Source of the DNA: Nageia nagi
Taxonomy: Eukaryota > Pinophyta
DNA length: 64,000 nt
Direction of reading: 5' to 3'
Assembly: GCA_050084985.1 (NCBI GenBank)
Contig: JBITNC010000001.1
Coordinates: 209,932,001 to 209,996,000 of the forward strand
A model generated the notes under the pieces. The model ran no database searches and was not told where the DNA came from. It was given only the letters and a program-made list of their open reading frames with translations. Shown piece after piece: positions 10,475 to 24,070 of the stretch (within the stretch, counting starts at the first letter, position 1; every line of letters starts with the position of its first letter). The translations under genes were made by a program, and so were the position numbers.

Positions 10475-11184
10475 TGTTAGAATAAATAATGCAATATTGT
10501 AAATATTATTATTTAGAAGCTATCTAAAGAATAATAAATCTTGTCCTAATGTAACTCTCTATTTAAACTCACTTAAATACTTAAAGTATCCTAATTATCT
10601 TTTAAATATTTAGTGAATTTAATATATAAATATTCTCCCCCACTCAACCTCATGGCCATATCATGGGCATGAGGATGCATATCCCATGTGCATAGATTTT
10701 CTCCTATAAATATAAGGCCTTACTTAAGCCTTTTAAACTTGAGTTTGAAGTATTAATATGCTCTTAGAGTGTAGGTTGATAGGATAAGATGATTCTAATG
10801 TTATAAAAGAGTTTTGTGAGTATTAAGAAGTAATATAATCTAGCTTAGAGTGGAGAACTATTTTGATAGATAGTAACCACTATACATGATTTTCTCACTT
10901 GTGTGTTATTATGTCTTGAGTTCTTACTTTAAAGTAGAAGAACACTCCAAGGTGATCTTGGGTGTAAGAGGATTCATCTCCTTCAATTAACAAATAGATA
11001 CATCCTTGGAGGTTCATCCTACTCCTTTTATGAGTTAAAACCATCTTAATATATAACCTCTATCTCTCACTCAGTTTGTTTATGAATGATAATAATTTTT
11101 TTCTTATTATTTGTGAGTTCAATTTTGTGAGAAAAATTCATTTGAAAATAAAAATGTTATTTTTTAGGGTAATGTTTACTAACA
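10475..11184 (+). mobile_element. LTR of 710 bp, TGTTAG...CTAACA
   Basis: The ends form the inverted repeat TGTTAG (10475-10480) / CTAACA (11179-11184), as in LTRs. A TATA-like box lies inside at 10704-10713, preceded by a C-rich stretch (10636-10650). It lies 820 bp after the integrase stop of the Tat-like element, so it may be its 3' LTR. However, no polypurine tract precedes it, and I found no matching 5' copy before 3204. The 5-bp flanks (atttt / ttctt) do not form a clear duplication either. The alternative is a solo LTR of another family. Confidence 0.6.
10704..10713 (+). promoter_or_regulatory. TATA-like box in LTR
   Basis: ctataaatat about 230 bp into the LTR and preceded by a C-rich tract, the expected position of the RNA polymerase II promoter at the U3/R boundary. 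Inferred from motif and position only. Confidence 0.5.
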
Positions 11185-12780
11185 TTCTTGTCTTAAATCC
11201 CCTTTAGATTATTTAATAATAATATATGGTTATGGTTTTAAATTTATAGTATCTTGAAATTTTTTATAAAATTTTGTATAGATAGAAAGAGGTAAATTTA
11301 TACAAATTAAAAAAACTCAAATATATAGTAATTTAAATTTGAATTTTTTTACCATATATTTATTGTATAATACATTCCCTTTATTGTATATTATACAAGT
11401 TTTTTATTTAATAAAAAATATTATTAAAATATATTTCTATTTCTCCCCTTAATATTATTCAAATTTAATACATTGTATGAATAAAATAGAAAGAGGGATT
11501 TTTTTTGCCATGACCCATGTGACCCTACCCTTCTACACTCCCTAGTTGTGCAACATCTAAGCCATTGCCAAATAAGTAGTCCTGGGCCACTCAGAGGTTG
11601 GGATAATCCTACAATTGATAAGAGATGTTTCTCATGGAGTGATCATGGATTTAAAAATATTTGTTAGTAGAAATAATATCATATCAATATGGATAATGTA
11701 CCAGATATTCAAAGAAGTAGTGGTCTAATATTACCAAATTTTTTAGTTGCATTAACTATTATAGATTGAATGCACACTATTGGAAGTGGTCATTTTCTAA
11801 AATTATTCAATAATGTCTTCTACAAATATGATCATACAACACATATCATTAAAAATGCATGATAATATGAAAAGAAAAATCAAATTTTTAACAAAGTTTA
11901 AAAATGCCCCAAGTGGGAGAATTTTATATCAATAGTATTTCATTAGTGGTATGAAATACTCAATTTTCAATTAAAATATTATCTAATTAATAATGACATA
12001 AATCATTTACCCATGGAAAATAAGTATAACAACATTGCTATGTATGAAAGGAATGTTCAAAATAAAATATAAAATAGAAAAAAATAGATATATACTCATT
12101 TTTCCTATAGAATATGTATAAGCATAAAATAATGACTCTATAAATAAATTCATAATGCAAAATTAATATTTTCCTTTTACAAGAAACATAATATCAAGGT
12201 TTCCACAATGCTGGTAGTGTTATATTGGAGGAATTATGCATAATAAAAAGTCATCATATTCAATTAGCCATAAAATAAGACACTTGGATAATATAGCATT
12301 GCATAATATTCATATCTACAAAAATTGAAAAATTTATGCATAGATTTAATTAAATTTGATTTAATTGATAAAAAATGTATTAATTTTGAGCATCCCATTG
12401 TGACAATATATAAATAATTTGAAGTAAAATATTACAAATTGAAGTAGCACCTTTGAAAGCTTTACAAATTCGATGAATATCATGTCGTTGATGATGTCCT
12501 TTTACCATAATAAAATGTAAATAATATAAATCAATCAATATCAAAGATATACATTATTTATAAAAACAAAATAAAATAATTTATCATTTTAGAGCTTGTA
12601 TCATTGAATCATTAACCAATTCATAGAAAAACACATCATTGACAAAGTAAAAATAGATAAATTAATTTTTCAAAAAGAAACCAAAGCCATTTAAAATATT
12701 TCCATGCACATTAAAGATGTAAAATGAAGGGTTTGAGCATTAGAACCATAATACGAAGGAGGCCCTAGGGTTATATGTAA
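11185..12780. other. no gene recognised
   Basis: AT-rich sequence without a coding pattern or repeat structure that I can define. A slightly GC-richer patch lies at about 11505-11640 but contains no recognisable RNA gene or protein. Confidence 0.4.
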
Positions 12781-12787
12781 AAATTGG

Positions 12788-12800
12788 TTATATAAAGGGA
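12788..12800 (+). promoter_or_regulatory. TATA-like element upstream of the PMD remnant
   Basis: The run ttatataaaggg lies about 400 bp before the first PMD codons. It could have been the promoter of that gene or its parent transposon. Motif only; in AT-rich DNA such matches arise by chance. Confidence 0.25.
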
Positions 12801-13194
12801 AGTTGTTGACTTAAGGTGGTCATTTTTATTTTTCTTTTTCATCATTAAAGCTTTGGAGTACTTGTCACCATCCAAACCCCCTTATGAGTGTTGTGTGATG
12901 GATTATAAGTCTTATTAGTAGTAGCATTAACTATTTTTGATTCATTCTCCCTATTTCTCTTTATTTTTACTTTAACTTCACCTACCACATGGAAAATGAT
13001 GATTGGAAGGATGTAGGTCAACCCTTGATGGGCAAGACAGGTCACATTGTTGAATACATTTGATCCCTTCCATTTGAGCACATACTATGTGATTATTTGT
13101 TAATTACATTAATGTATATTGCATATTTATTCTTTAAGTTTATAATTGATACATTCTAAATTCAATTAACATTGAAAGGATACAAGGTACTTAT

Positions 13195-14961
13195 TTGAGG
13201 TGGCCCCATGTCCACAACCACCTTAGAGAAGGCCCAATCTTGGTATATGGAAAATTGAGAGAGTGGGATTTTGAAAAAAATGGCTTGAAGAACCTAATAA
13301 TTATAGGACACATCCAACAAGACCTGCCCCTCCTCACCAACTTGGAAGAGAGATGGGACCCAGATTGTAACACCTTTCATCTACCCCTAAGTGAAATGAG
13401 AGTTACATTATTAGATGTTTATAGGATTTTGGGGATCCCTATTAGGGGTAGGCTCATTTACCTGATGGAGGTTTTTAACATCCAAATATAGGACCAACTA
13501 TCACTTTGGTTGATGAGAGAGAAGGATAATGATTAGTAGCATTGGACTACCTAATTAATAGATGCTTTTTAGTTTTCCTAACTAAGAAGACATTTGAGAT
13601 TAGTCATAGTTGCCATTATCATGACATGCCTTTGTCCAAATAAGAGTAGCTCCTCCTTTCTTCTAGGATGTATTTGGGTAGTTCAAGAGATTTGCGTTAG
13701 GAGCACTCAATTTTCTTAGGGTTTGATAGTGTTGGCCTAGTTGTATTGGGACTTATCCAACTTTATGAGTGTGGACAAGTTCAACCTGATCATAGCTCAC
13801 ACATGAATACTCTAGTCGTAGGCATATTAGAAGATTGTAGTAATCATACAGGTGGTATTACAATGAGCATGAGTAGACCTAAGAGAGATGACCTTGATAT
13901 GTTGGATGTTCAAATCCCATCACTCTTTAGATTCTAGTCAGAGAGAGATGGATAGGATATAAGAAGCTTACATATTTTGGGTATCCTATGTTGATATGGT
14001 ATGGGATGATGATGTCCATCATCTTATGTGGGTGCATAAAGAGTGCTTCCTCTAGACTAAGCAGAAGCTAGTGGAGCCTTATCTATCATAAAATGTTCTT
14101 AGGCATTTTGGTATCTAATAGAATGTTCCAATAGATCTTGTTTTCTATGAAGATATATGATAGAGCAAGTTACACCATATAGGTAGCTAGTAATACCAAC
14201 ATGATAGGTGACATAGGAGGAGATGAAGGCATAAGATGGACTAGCAAAGGTATCCATGGATCCCAAAGTAGCTCCAAGGTACATGGCCTTATGGTACCAA
14301 GTCCATTTTGCTAACCTTGGAATGGATGAGGATGATGATGATGATTTAGAGCTAGCAAGTGAGAGATCATTAGATGATGATCCCTACTAGGTGAATAATT
14401 CCATGTATGAAATTTTGGTCCATGAGGAAAATTCAAAAGTGCCAAGATTGATATCTCTTACAAAAGCTATTCCCTTGGTATGAGGTAAAAATTAGTCCAT
14501 AGCTTAAATTTTTTATTTTTACTATGTATATGAATTAAGAACTAATGAAAGGGTACATTAGTTATAGGTAAGGTTAACACCAAAGTGGTAGGCCTAGAGG
14601 CTAAAGTTGAGAGGCTAAAACCTATCAAGGGTCAAGTTATGAGTTTGCAAGTTACCCTTATGACTAAGGATTTCTAGATTTCTATCTTGGAGTACTCTGT
14701 AAAGAGCTTCCAAGAGAGACTTGCCATGCCATTGCCCAATGAATAATGGACCTTCATGTAGAGGTAGATAGAGAGATTGAAATGGAGATTTCCACTTTAA
14801 GGGGAAAATTCAAGATGGAAAAATTAATTTTTTCCTCTCAAGGGATCAATATCAGTGTCATTTTTGGAGGAGTATCTATATTAAGAGCTAGTGGTAGTGG
14901 TCATAAGACTAGGCCTAGGACAAAGGATACTTATAGTAGTGGCAATAGTTCCCATAAGTAG
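13195..14961 (+). pseudogene. plant mobile domain (PMD) protein remnant
   Basis: The open stretch 13195-13491 holds LEERWDPDCNTFHLPLSEMR then VTLLDVYRILGIPIRGRL. This fits the start of the 'aminotransferase-like, plant mobile domain' family, whose pattern is ERW.P.TNTFHLP.GEMT.TL.DV..LLGL...G. Further on, VLRHFGI..NVPIDLVFYEDI (about 14097-14150) matches the end of the domain, followed by an acidic block (14325-14400, Asp/Glu run) and a coiled-coil-like tail (14570-14960, VVGLEAKVERLK). PMD genes are carried by Ty3/gypsy and Mutator-like elements and were repeatedly domesticated in plants. Stops and frame changes throughout make this copy dead. An intron between about 13088 and 13180 is possible but unproven. 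Confidence 0.75.
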
Positions 14962-15011
14962 AGTATACATATGGACATGGTTCCACTCATCATTGTACAT
15001 TAGTAGTTTTG

Positions 15012-15015
<4 letters not shown>

Positions 15016-15072
<57 letters not shown>
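15016..15072. repeat. (CA)n microsatellite
   Basis: 57 nt of uninterrupted alternating A and C, about 28 dinucleotides, just after the PMD remnant. Its purity contrasts with the decayed surroundings, so it is young or recently expanded. Confidence 0.95.
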
Positions 15073-15077
<5 letters not shown>

Positions 15078-15079
15078 TT

Positions 15080-15680
15080 GATTCCTCAATTGTATTCTTA
15101 TGTGAATATTTATTTTCTTTATACCAATCCATGCAACATTTTTTTTATTATGTATGCAAATAAGAAATCACTTTAAGATTTTGATCATTAAAACATACAT
15201 ATGTTATAAAAATATTAATTAAAATCATGAAACATATATAAGTTGTAAGTTGAATATAAAGTTGAATAATGGATCTCTATGTTGGTACTAAGGAACCAAG
15301 AGTTATCAATAATGAAGAAAACCATGTAAATTTAATATAATAAACTTAAATATTGTCAATAAATTGCCTTAGTTTATCAAAAATGTAATGAGGACTCAAA
15401 AAAATAAAATATTTTTAATTTTGTTCCAAGAAAAGTATGTCATTAATGATGTGAAAATAGGAGGAATACCATTAGCGATGTGAAAATCAATAAAGTGAAG
15501 GGGATTTTTCAAGAAATAATATAAGAATATATCCTTAATATGCATACAAAGTGATTATTTTATGCATGTAATATATAATAATTCACAATGGTTGGATATA
15601 AAAATACCCTAACTAATATACACTATGATTATAACATATTCATTTCAACCAATAATTTTACATGACTAGGGTGTTTTAGG
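15080..15680. other. no gene recognised
   Basis: AT-rich spacer between the CA repeat and the minus-strand gag remnant. No motif found. Confidence 0.4.
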
Positions 15681-15689
15681 AACTCAGAC

Positions 15690-18070
15690 ACATTTTACAA
15701 AGGTAAGGATGGAAAGAGGTACCCATATTTTCATGTTATCCACATTGTGTGTGGTGTGTGAACTATGATATATGCCATTAGGAACATTGGTTACCTTTGA
15801 CATAGTATCAATCTTTAACTTTCTAGATTTGCATCCATAAGAGTTAGGAAAATAATGATTCAAGAATGATACAATACTTACCATACTAGTACATCCCCAT
15901 GGATGTTAAGATGGATGTGGATTGGTAAAGACCCCCAATTATCCACTATTAAGATGTACAAGTCCATCATCTTGAGCATGGTCATTAGCCATTCATATTG
16001 CCTTTTTATTAATGAAATCCTAAATGATATTTCTCAAAGTTCTACAATTTCTTGTTATATGCCTTGGTATCCTATGATAATTGTAAAATTTCTCAGATCA
16101 AAAATTTTTAGGTACACCATTAGGAAACTTAGGTTCAACAATAGGTGGAAGCTCAATGAGATCTTTTAATAAAATGTTGATAATATTATCAATAGTATTA
16201 GTATATGGTGTAAACTTTTTTTCTAGGTTTAGGATTATCTTTATGCTTATGATTAACATTATTTACCTTATTTTTCTTATTAGTGTTAGGAATATTTACC
16301 TTTTTATCATATGTTTGAGGTTTATTACTATGTATAGCATATAAGTTTTTAATACAAGCCTCTTTTTTGAATAAAACATCCATCATTTCACCCAATGTCA
16401 TATCATAATTAGAGATAACCAAAAGCTTATACATAAGTAACAAAGCATTTGTAAATGTGTCTTTCAAATCCCACTTAGGCATAGTAATTTTATTGGCAAT
16501 ACATTTCCATATTTTTACAAAATCATGCATAAATTGACTAGGTAATTACTTAATTTTGCACAAATATTTGAAATGAAATTTTTTAGCAATATTATATTTG
16601 AGATACTATAAAAATTGATGAACCAAATCCTTATATCTATAAATACTCTATTTAGGAAGTAGAAAATACAATTCTAATGCATCATATTTCAAATTATACA
16701 AAAATGATTTAGAAACCAGATCTCTATCATGCATATATTCCATAGCTTCTTCTTAAAATTTTCTAACATGCATATTAGGATCTTACAAACCATCAAATTT
16801 TGTAAATTTAATACTCTTTTTTCTAGTAAGAATTTTAGAAATAATTCTATTTATTAGAGGTATTTTTAAACAAAACAATAAATAATCATCACCCTCATGA
16901 AGCAACTCATTTTCTAATTTCTTTATTCATTCCTCAGTTGAACCAAGAATAGGTGATGCTTGGTTAGGACTATTAACTTTTAGAGGAGATGGAGGGGTTT
17001 GATGTGGAATATTTACCCCTCTAAGTTCATTCTCTTTAATCACAACAAATGGACATATTCTATTCAAATTTTCATGTTCAATTTTGTCAACATGTTTTAC
17101 TAAAAATTATAATTATTTATCAAAAGGATCCAAATGAAAAGGAATATTCTCTTGTGTATCATGAAGAATTTCAAATTTAATATTATGCTCTTCTAATATC
17201 TAATTAGTATGTTTCTTATAATAATCATCAATTATATTTGCAATTTGTTTCTCTAACTTATCATCATGCTTATCATCTTGTATAATATCCTTACCTTTAG
17301 AAAATTACCTCTTATGAAATGGTTAGGTTTTAGGATGAGGTGCTCATAATCATCATCTACATCCTTTGTATCACTATCTTCAATAATAATTTGGAGGTTG
17401 TGTATTCATATTATAAATAGCTTCTATCTTGACCTCATCCACATCATCAATGGCATGTTCATAGGAAGGTACATCATTAATGGTATCCATATTAATGATA
17501 GGATCCCTCTATCATATAGATCATGCATTATCATATAAAAATAGACTATCTAATTATTCCAAGGCTATATACTTTTCATATAAGAGCTATATAAATAATA
17601 TTTTCAGCATTATGACTAAGAAAATATTCTAATCTTTATCTATTAGATAACACTTCCTATATAGACCAAATATGAATAGTAATTCTATCTAATTTAGGAA
17701 TTTCATCATTACTCTCATCATAATCATTATCATTACTATTCAATATTAAAATTTCATATTCAAATTGATCAACATTAGGAATAAATATATTTAAATTTTC
17801 ACCAATAATATCAATTTTCTTGCTAGAGCTTATAGACTCAATATCACTATGAGCATCAGGATGATGTTCTTATAGAGGTAGGTCAGGATTATGCCTAATA
17901 TTTCTCCATATATCCTTCAAATGAACCTTAATTTTATATAACTTATGGTTTTCTACATTTAGATACATCTTTTCAACATAAGTAGAACAAACCCTAGTTT
18001 TATCATTTTCTTTAGATATTATCCAAAGAGCTTCAAGTAAAGGGATGAATAATAGCACAAATAGATTCAT
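15690..18070 (-). pseudogene. Ty3/gypsy gag remnant with zinc knuckle
   Basis: Read on the minus strand from 18070 downward. First comes an acidic N-terminal part (about 18070-17500) and a Pro-rich segment (near 16960-17010: HQTPPSPLKVNSPNQASPI). The gag domain follows at about 16830-16350, with SIKFTKFDGL, HDRDLVSKSFLYNLKYDALE and ITMPKWDLKDTF. A Lys/Asn-rich tail (16300-16210) and a CCHC-like knuckle (about 16100-16000; KFYNYHRIPRHITRNCRTLR, first Cys changed to Tyr) complete it. Nearly all stops lie where Gln would be expected. No protease or RT follows below 15690, so the element is truncated. Confidence 0.78.
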
Positions 18071-20160
18071 GAATTTTCAAAAGGATATCCTAGTTTAATA
18101 GCTAGGTGTGTAATAGTATCAATTTCACCCAAATGTATAACTAAAAATATGTAATTAATAAATAAATGGTCTACAAGTATAATTATAAGTAGCTTTATAT
18201 CATATTATAACAAATATACATGAAACATATAAACTCGATACAAAGTGGGCTAGTAAGGAAATAATATACAATCCTTATAATGGAATAATAATGAATCTTA
18301 GTAGTATTGCAATTAGACTTTAGATGATATTTCAATAAATATTATCAATAATAGTACCATAAGTCATTCTCTAAAATTTGTACCTCTCAATCTAGAAGGC
18401 ATACAGTTCCATTGGCTGTATAGAAGTGGTACATCATTGGTAGTATTGGATTTATAGTTCCATGTGTTGTACAAGAGAGATATATAGTAGAGCTCAAAGA
18501 TTATAACAAATTCTCAATATATTTGGCATTAAGATACACCATAAGTTTGATGTTTAGGACAACCACCTATCATAGAGATCTAATAGAGATGTCAACCTTC
18601 ACCTCCCATATTTATAACCTACAAGGAACAAAAATGGAGTAAAATCCAATGCATAGCAATAAAAATAATATTTTCTATATTCAATATAATTTAAAATATA
18701 ACCCATGGTTTATGATATTGTATTGGTCCTAGAACATGGTATTTCAATATAATAGCACTTTATCTTGATTTATGTATTATTTCAAATTAATTATTTAATG
18801 AGTCTAAATATGATTTATGAAATAAATAATAAATCATTTTTAGTCCATTATATCATTTGCATGTTAGATTTAGGTTTTAATTTTTGGATGTTAACCTCAT
18901 ATTTGCTAATGTTATCACCTTATTATAACCAAAATTATATCAATAATAGTTGTTAAAACCTCACTAACATTATCACCTTAGTTCACAAGCTATTCAATCT
19001 TGTGCATATCTTTATCTTTTCTACCTTCAAAATTTGAATTTGAATCTTTACCAAGTTTTAAACTCTATTTTGTTGATGTTACTTGATAATGATGCCAAAA
19101 ATAATTCAAAAATTAATTTTATAATTTAGGTGATGTAACTTTATTCTTGACTTGTGCTTCTTATTCATCATTTCACTAGTCAAGTCTTCATATGATAGAT
19201 TTTGATATCATTTAGGAAATACTCTTATGACCCTTATTATTTCCTTTATCAATACTCTTTGTTTCCTTGGTTGACATGATCATTCTCATCACCTTAGACT
19301 TAATATTTTTTAGAGGCCCTAACATCAACATCTTAATGCAACCTAGAAGTGATCAATTTACCTTATGGTGTTCATTGATACTTTTCTAATTGAATGTTGA
19401 TATAACCTCTTATATAATCTCTAACCTAGATCTTTTGAAGGCTTTTTACTTCCCAACTATTTTGATAAACTTGTTGCTAATATCAACACCTAAAATTGCT
19501 ACTTTTGCTTATGTTTAAGGTTTGATTAAGCCCTAGAAACAAATTTTATTACTCGCACATAATAAATTTGTACTCATGTTAATAAAATACAATAATTATC
19601 TATTGTAGCATTTACATATTTAAAAAAATTATTGTAAATATTCACAAGATTGAATAATGCATAAACACTAAGATTGCCTAAAGTTAGTAATACTCAATGT
19701 TTGGAAAATTGACCATGGTTTAGAAAAATAAATTTTACAACTATGATATGCATAAGGGATAAGACATAAATAAGTGTATTCAATTGAAAAGCATAGTCCA
19801 AGACATGATTGATAACATAAAAGTCTCAACATGTGGACCAATTGTAATACAAAATAAATAATTAGGGATTTATCAAAACCATTTTCCAAGGCATAATATA
19901 AATTAAGTGGATACTACTTTAGGACTTTTAAACCAAATAAATCATAATTTTGATACAAAGCAACATGAATAATGTTTGGGTATAATCTATGTGTTAACTA
20001 GATCTCAACAAGCAAAGAATAAGAGGATCCAATAGAGAAATAATAATTAAGAGATAATACATCATGAAAAAATCATTTATGCACACATTTCATCACTAAG
20101 GCCATAATTATGAATACAAATATATATTTAGTAATAATTAAGGTTACACCAATAAAGTTT
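18071..20160. other. no gene recognised
   Basis: Upstream (minus orientation) of the gag remnant, so probably leader and LTR of that element, but I see no LTR borders or primer-binding site. A short imperfect internal duplication ('agttccat.g.(c/t)tgta' twice) occurs around 18400-18480. Nothing coding recognised in 18950-19560 either. Confidence 0.4.
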
Positions 20161-20189
20161 TTATTATGAAATTTGCTTTAATAATAGAA

Positions 20190-20860
20190 TCCATACTATG
20201 AGGCACTTGACAGTATTTTAAAGATAATTGAGGTAGAGAGTAATAACCCAAACTCTTTTTCAAAATTCATTGTAAGTATTAAAACATGTTCAACATCTTC
20301 AATTACAATCTATTTGAATGAAATTATGGGTCATGAGAGGCATAAGATAAAATACCCTCATTTTCACATTATTATAGATGTGGAAGGCCAATCATTAAAG
20401 AGAATCTTAGTTTATGGTGGTTCAACCATAAATTTTATTTCCTTAGTGTATTTATAGAAATTAAATCTTCCCTCTTCATTTTTGAATTCCCTCTTATCTT
20501 ATGCTTGTTCAATAATCAACTATGTAATATAATGGGCATAATATTTTTACTAATTATTGTAGGGGTGAGGACCAATTATACCTAATATCATGTGCTTGAG
20601 AGAGCAATACAATACAACTTACTATTAGGCCACCCTTCGATAACAGAGATAAAATGTGCACCCTCTACTCTTCATATTTTTTTTAAGTACATAAATCAAG
20701 ATGTGGGTCATAGTATTTATATGGATGAAAATTCCTTTTCCCATTACAAAAATATCAATCTTCCATATGGCTTGATTTTACCTTCAACTTGTATTTATCC
20801 TAAATTTGTACATGTGAACAACAATATAATACAAAATCAATCAAGTTCACATAAGAAAAC
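20190..20860 (+). pseudogene. Ty3/gypsy aspartic protease fragment
   Basis: HFHIIIDVEGQSLKRILVYGGST (about 20360-20425) is the protease active-site region, with the catalytic Asp replaced by Tyr (TAT at 20413-20415). The downstream block, in another frame from 20586, reads LERAIQYNLLLGHPSITEIKC (family YNLLLGRPWIHEMK) then APSTLHIFFKYINQDVGHSIY. It is stranded without gag upstream or RT downstream, so it is a fragment of a plus-strand Ty3/gypsy element, different from the minus-strand gag at 15.7-18.1 kb. Confidence 0.8.
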
Positions 20861-21265
20861 ATAAATTTTAAATTTTTTACATTAAAGGAGAAGTGAACAA
20901 AAGGTATAAATACCTCCTCTAACATCTTTTAAAATATATACACCATAAATATCTCATAAAAAATCTATATTACCTACATCACCATGTGAATCTACTTCAT
21001 CTCCATATTTCATTTCACATGATTCACACATCAATAAAAACCTCATCCTTCTCCTACAAATAAAAATCAATATTCTTGGGAAGCAAATCTCATCTTTATG
21101 ATATTATACTTGGATAAAAATCATCATTAAATTCTCAACAAGTCCTACTACATCTTTCAACAATAATTTCTTTTGTTCTTTAAACATATAAGAACTAAGA
21201 AGAGCATATCATACATAAGAAAAAGGATAAATGTTATAGGACTTCACCTATTCTTGAATTCATAA
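20861..21265. other. no gene recognised
   Basis: AT-rich junction between the protease fragment and the E-D repeat. No motif found. Confidence 0.4.
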
Positions 21266-21269
21266 AACC

Positions 21270-24070
21270 CTAAAAGTTTAGACCTATTTTTTTATTTAAT
21301 TTAAACACTACAATGTTCTAGGAATGGACAAAGGGATCCACATGAGCATGTCAATATTGCTAGCTAGTTAGTATCCGTAAGGAAAGATTATTCAATTCCA
21401 AAATAACCAAATCTAATAAAAAAAACTTTCTAATGTTCACTTATCAATGCTCACATCATTGGAAGATGCCACATAGGTGATCCCACCATTTCCATCCATG
21501 AACCATGTAATAGACATTCTAGTCATGGTGTTATGGGTTTCTACTTGGGGTCCATATCACCCAAGAGAATGCTCATCCATAACATTAGACATATTAACTT
21601 GATGTGTAACCCTTTGATTCATATATGCAAATAGATTATCTTAGGAAATATTCCATATGAAGTGGGTAAGTGTCATCACCTATGGAACATGCATCATACT
21701 CCTATTTTCTTAATCATAGGGAGTATGACTACTAGTTACCTTCATCTAGTAACTATAATTTTGTTGAGTGCTACCCTATATGATAAAATATCAAGGGTAT
21801 GAGATGCTAACATACCAATATCTATCAACTAGGATCACCATGTTATCTAACATTCCTATATTCATATCTTGGAGATCCATAGATATTAAATAATATACTT
21901 GAGTGGTTTGTAAAGTCTAATAAATTTAAAAGTAATATTATAAAGTAAAACCATCCCCACATTAACATTCCTAGAAATAATTTATATCAAACCAATTATT
22001 AGTTTTCTAGGTTTTGATTCTTTAATTAAACAAGCAATGTGATTTTTTTATAATCTAATTATTACAAAAAAACTACTTCTCACATTATTAATCATGCTTG
22101 CTAAGCAATAATTACATAAAACATACACAAGAAGTTTTACATAAGCTTATTCATGAATCCATCAAAAATATTCAACAATTCTTTACTTCAATTATCCCAT
22201 ATGCATGATGCAATAAAAAGAATAATACTTTAAAAGTACACCACATTCCAGAGAATAATAACAAGCCCTAAGATGCTTCTAAAGGTGGCTACTTCTAGAA
22301 AGGGAGTGTAGCATAGAGTATATCATACTTAGTTAATATATTATGGTTATTTTCTAACAAAATAATGATAACAAGGGTTTTTCTAATTATCCTTTCTATA
22401 GAAAAGTCCTAATCATTTGAAAACCCATAGTTTTCAACTCTTACTTTGATTTGCTAGATTATTTAGTATGCTTATCTAGTATATCATTTGATAAATATCT
22501 TATTTAATTCATGATTACTTCCCCATGTTCATTATTCCTAGGGTACTAATCCATTAATTAGGATTTATTTGATCTTAAAATAGTAAATATTCTTGAGCTA
22601 TGTTCCATATTTTTTTTAAAATATTACATGAATCTTATCTTTGAGTAGTATGGACTATTATCTTTGAACAATTATGTTAATTTTACATATCTGGGAAACC
22701 CATTTATTTCCTATGAGTTTATCTCATTTCCATTATCATAATGAACCATTAAATATTTATCCTCCTAAATGTTTCTATTTATTTCTTTCACTTGGTTAAT
22801 TTTAACTAGGAAGAGTCTATTTCTACATCTAAGGTCAAGTTATACACATTCCACAATATGGTTTTTCAATCCACCATTAGTCTGATCATAATTTAATAAT
22901 TATTTTAGATAATGTATTGCAGGAAATACTACACATTTCCAATTAATTAACCTTAAATTTCTTGGACAACACTTGAGCATATATGGGGTTCTTATATCAT
23001 TGATTTCCATAATTTATTATCAAAAGAGATCTTATAATTTCATTAGATACATTTGTAAACCTAAATATTTGATCAAATAAAAATATAATTAGATTTTTTT
23101 TATCGTATATATCTTACAAATATACTAAACAAACAAATATTATCTACCTTAGTTACAAATTATTTACAATTGGGTATACATCTAAGGGATTATGAATTTA
23201 TCCCATGTTCCAACATATATCATAATACTGGAAATATAACTATAATTTTTGTAACCCTAATTTATGGATAGGATATTAAATACATCAAGTTTTCCATAAG
23301 AGTACATTTAATACATATAATTTCATGTAAACTCCCAAATAATTAATATGTGAAGATCACAAATGTAAAGGTCATGTACAAGTATATCATAAGAGGTCTT
23401 GAATTCATCCATATCTATTTAGTTCATCTTCTTGATACCTCCATCTTACATGATCATCCCAAGGAGCCAAGATTTATTGGATGTAAGTACTAGGAAAGGT
23501 TTTAGAGTTAAGTGAGGGTCAAGACAACTCTTTCCATGATAAAATTTATCCTACCCAATATGCATAACATATCATTCATTCAATCTTTCACATTAATCAA
23601 GTTCATTCAAGAATATAATAATCAAATAAGCAATAATATATTTTAGATCCTAGGAGGTTTTATGCTCTCACTATAACCACCTCCCTTCCTCAATAATAGA
23701 GTATAATTTTTCCATTTGGTATAATCAAAACATCCATAATTTCACATTATTTATAATTCACCTCAAGATAGTACTTTTAAACATTCATTATGTATGATAC
23801 ATAATTCCCATAAATTTCACTAAAAGTCAAATAAACATTAATTAATAAAGATAATTAAGTCTCATAAAATTTATTAATTCCATTTATAGCTATCAGACTC
23901 ACATCCATCACTTTTCATTCTCAAATTATAGAGGTAATTATTAACTATAATTTACACTACTATGGTTAATTAAAAGAATTTATTTTTAAGCAATCATAAA
24001 CTCAATTATTTTAGCTTTTCATAAAAATTTTCTTTGATACTTATTATGAGCTCATCCCCATTACATTAAT
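21270..24070 (-). repeat. E-D repeat, minus-strand arm (unidentified retroelement piece)
   Basis: The reverse complement of this interval matches, block by block and in the same order, 25265-26274 plus 30514-31960 on the plus strand. Shared anchors (in minus orientation) are 'aaggaagggaggt.gtt.tagtgagag' (near 23690), 'tcttggctcctt' (near 23470), 'aatcaaagtaagagtt' (near 22440), 'actaataattggttt' (near 21990) and 'tgatatgg.ccccaagtaga' (near 21550). No recognised protein. It may be a large LTR or the noncoding interior of a non-autonomous element. A possible TGTAATG start lies near 24066. Borders are approximate. Confidence 0.65.

Noticed and set aside
10475-11184. Calling this LTR the proven 3' LTR of the Tat-like element
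   Set aside because: No polypurine tract before it and no 5' partner before 3204; kept as an unassigned LTR.
11505-11640. GC-richer patch as an RNA gene
   Set aside because: No tRNA, rRNA or snRNA structure or boxes could be fitted.
13088-13180. Intron in the PMD remnant
   Set aside because: GT and AG are present near suitable places, but in decayed AT-rich sequence this cannot be distinguished from chance.
14881-15163. Open reading frames on both strands through the CA repeat
   Set aside because: They exist only because (CA)n has no stops in any frame (Thr-His / Cys-Val runs); no protein family.
16156-16344. Hydrophobic plus-strand frame opposite the gag tail
   Set aside because: Shadow of the Lys/Asn-rich minus-strand gag tail.
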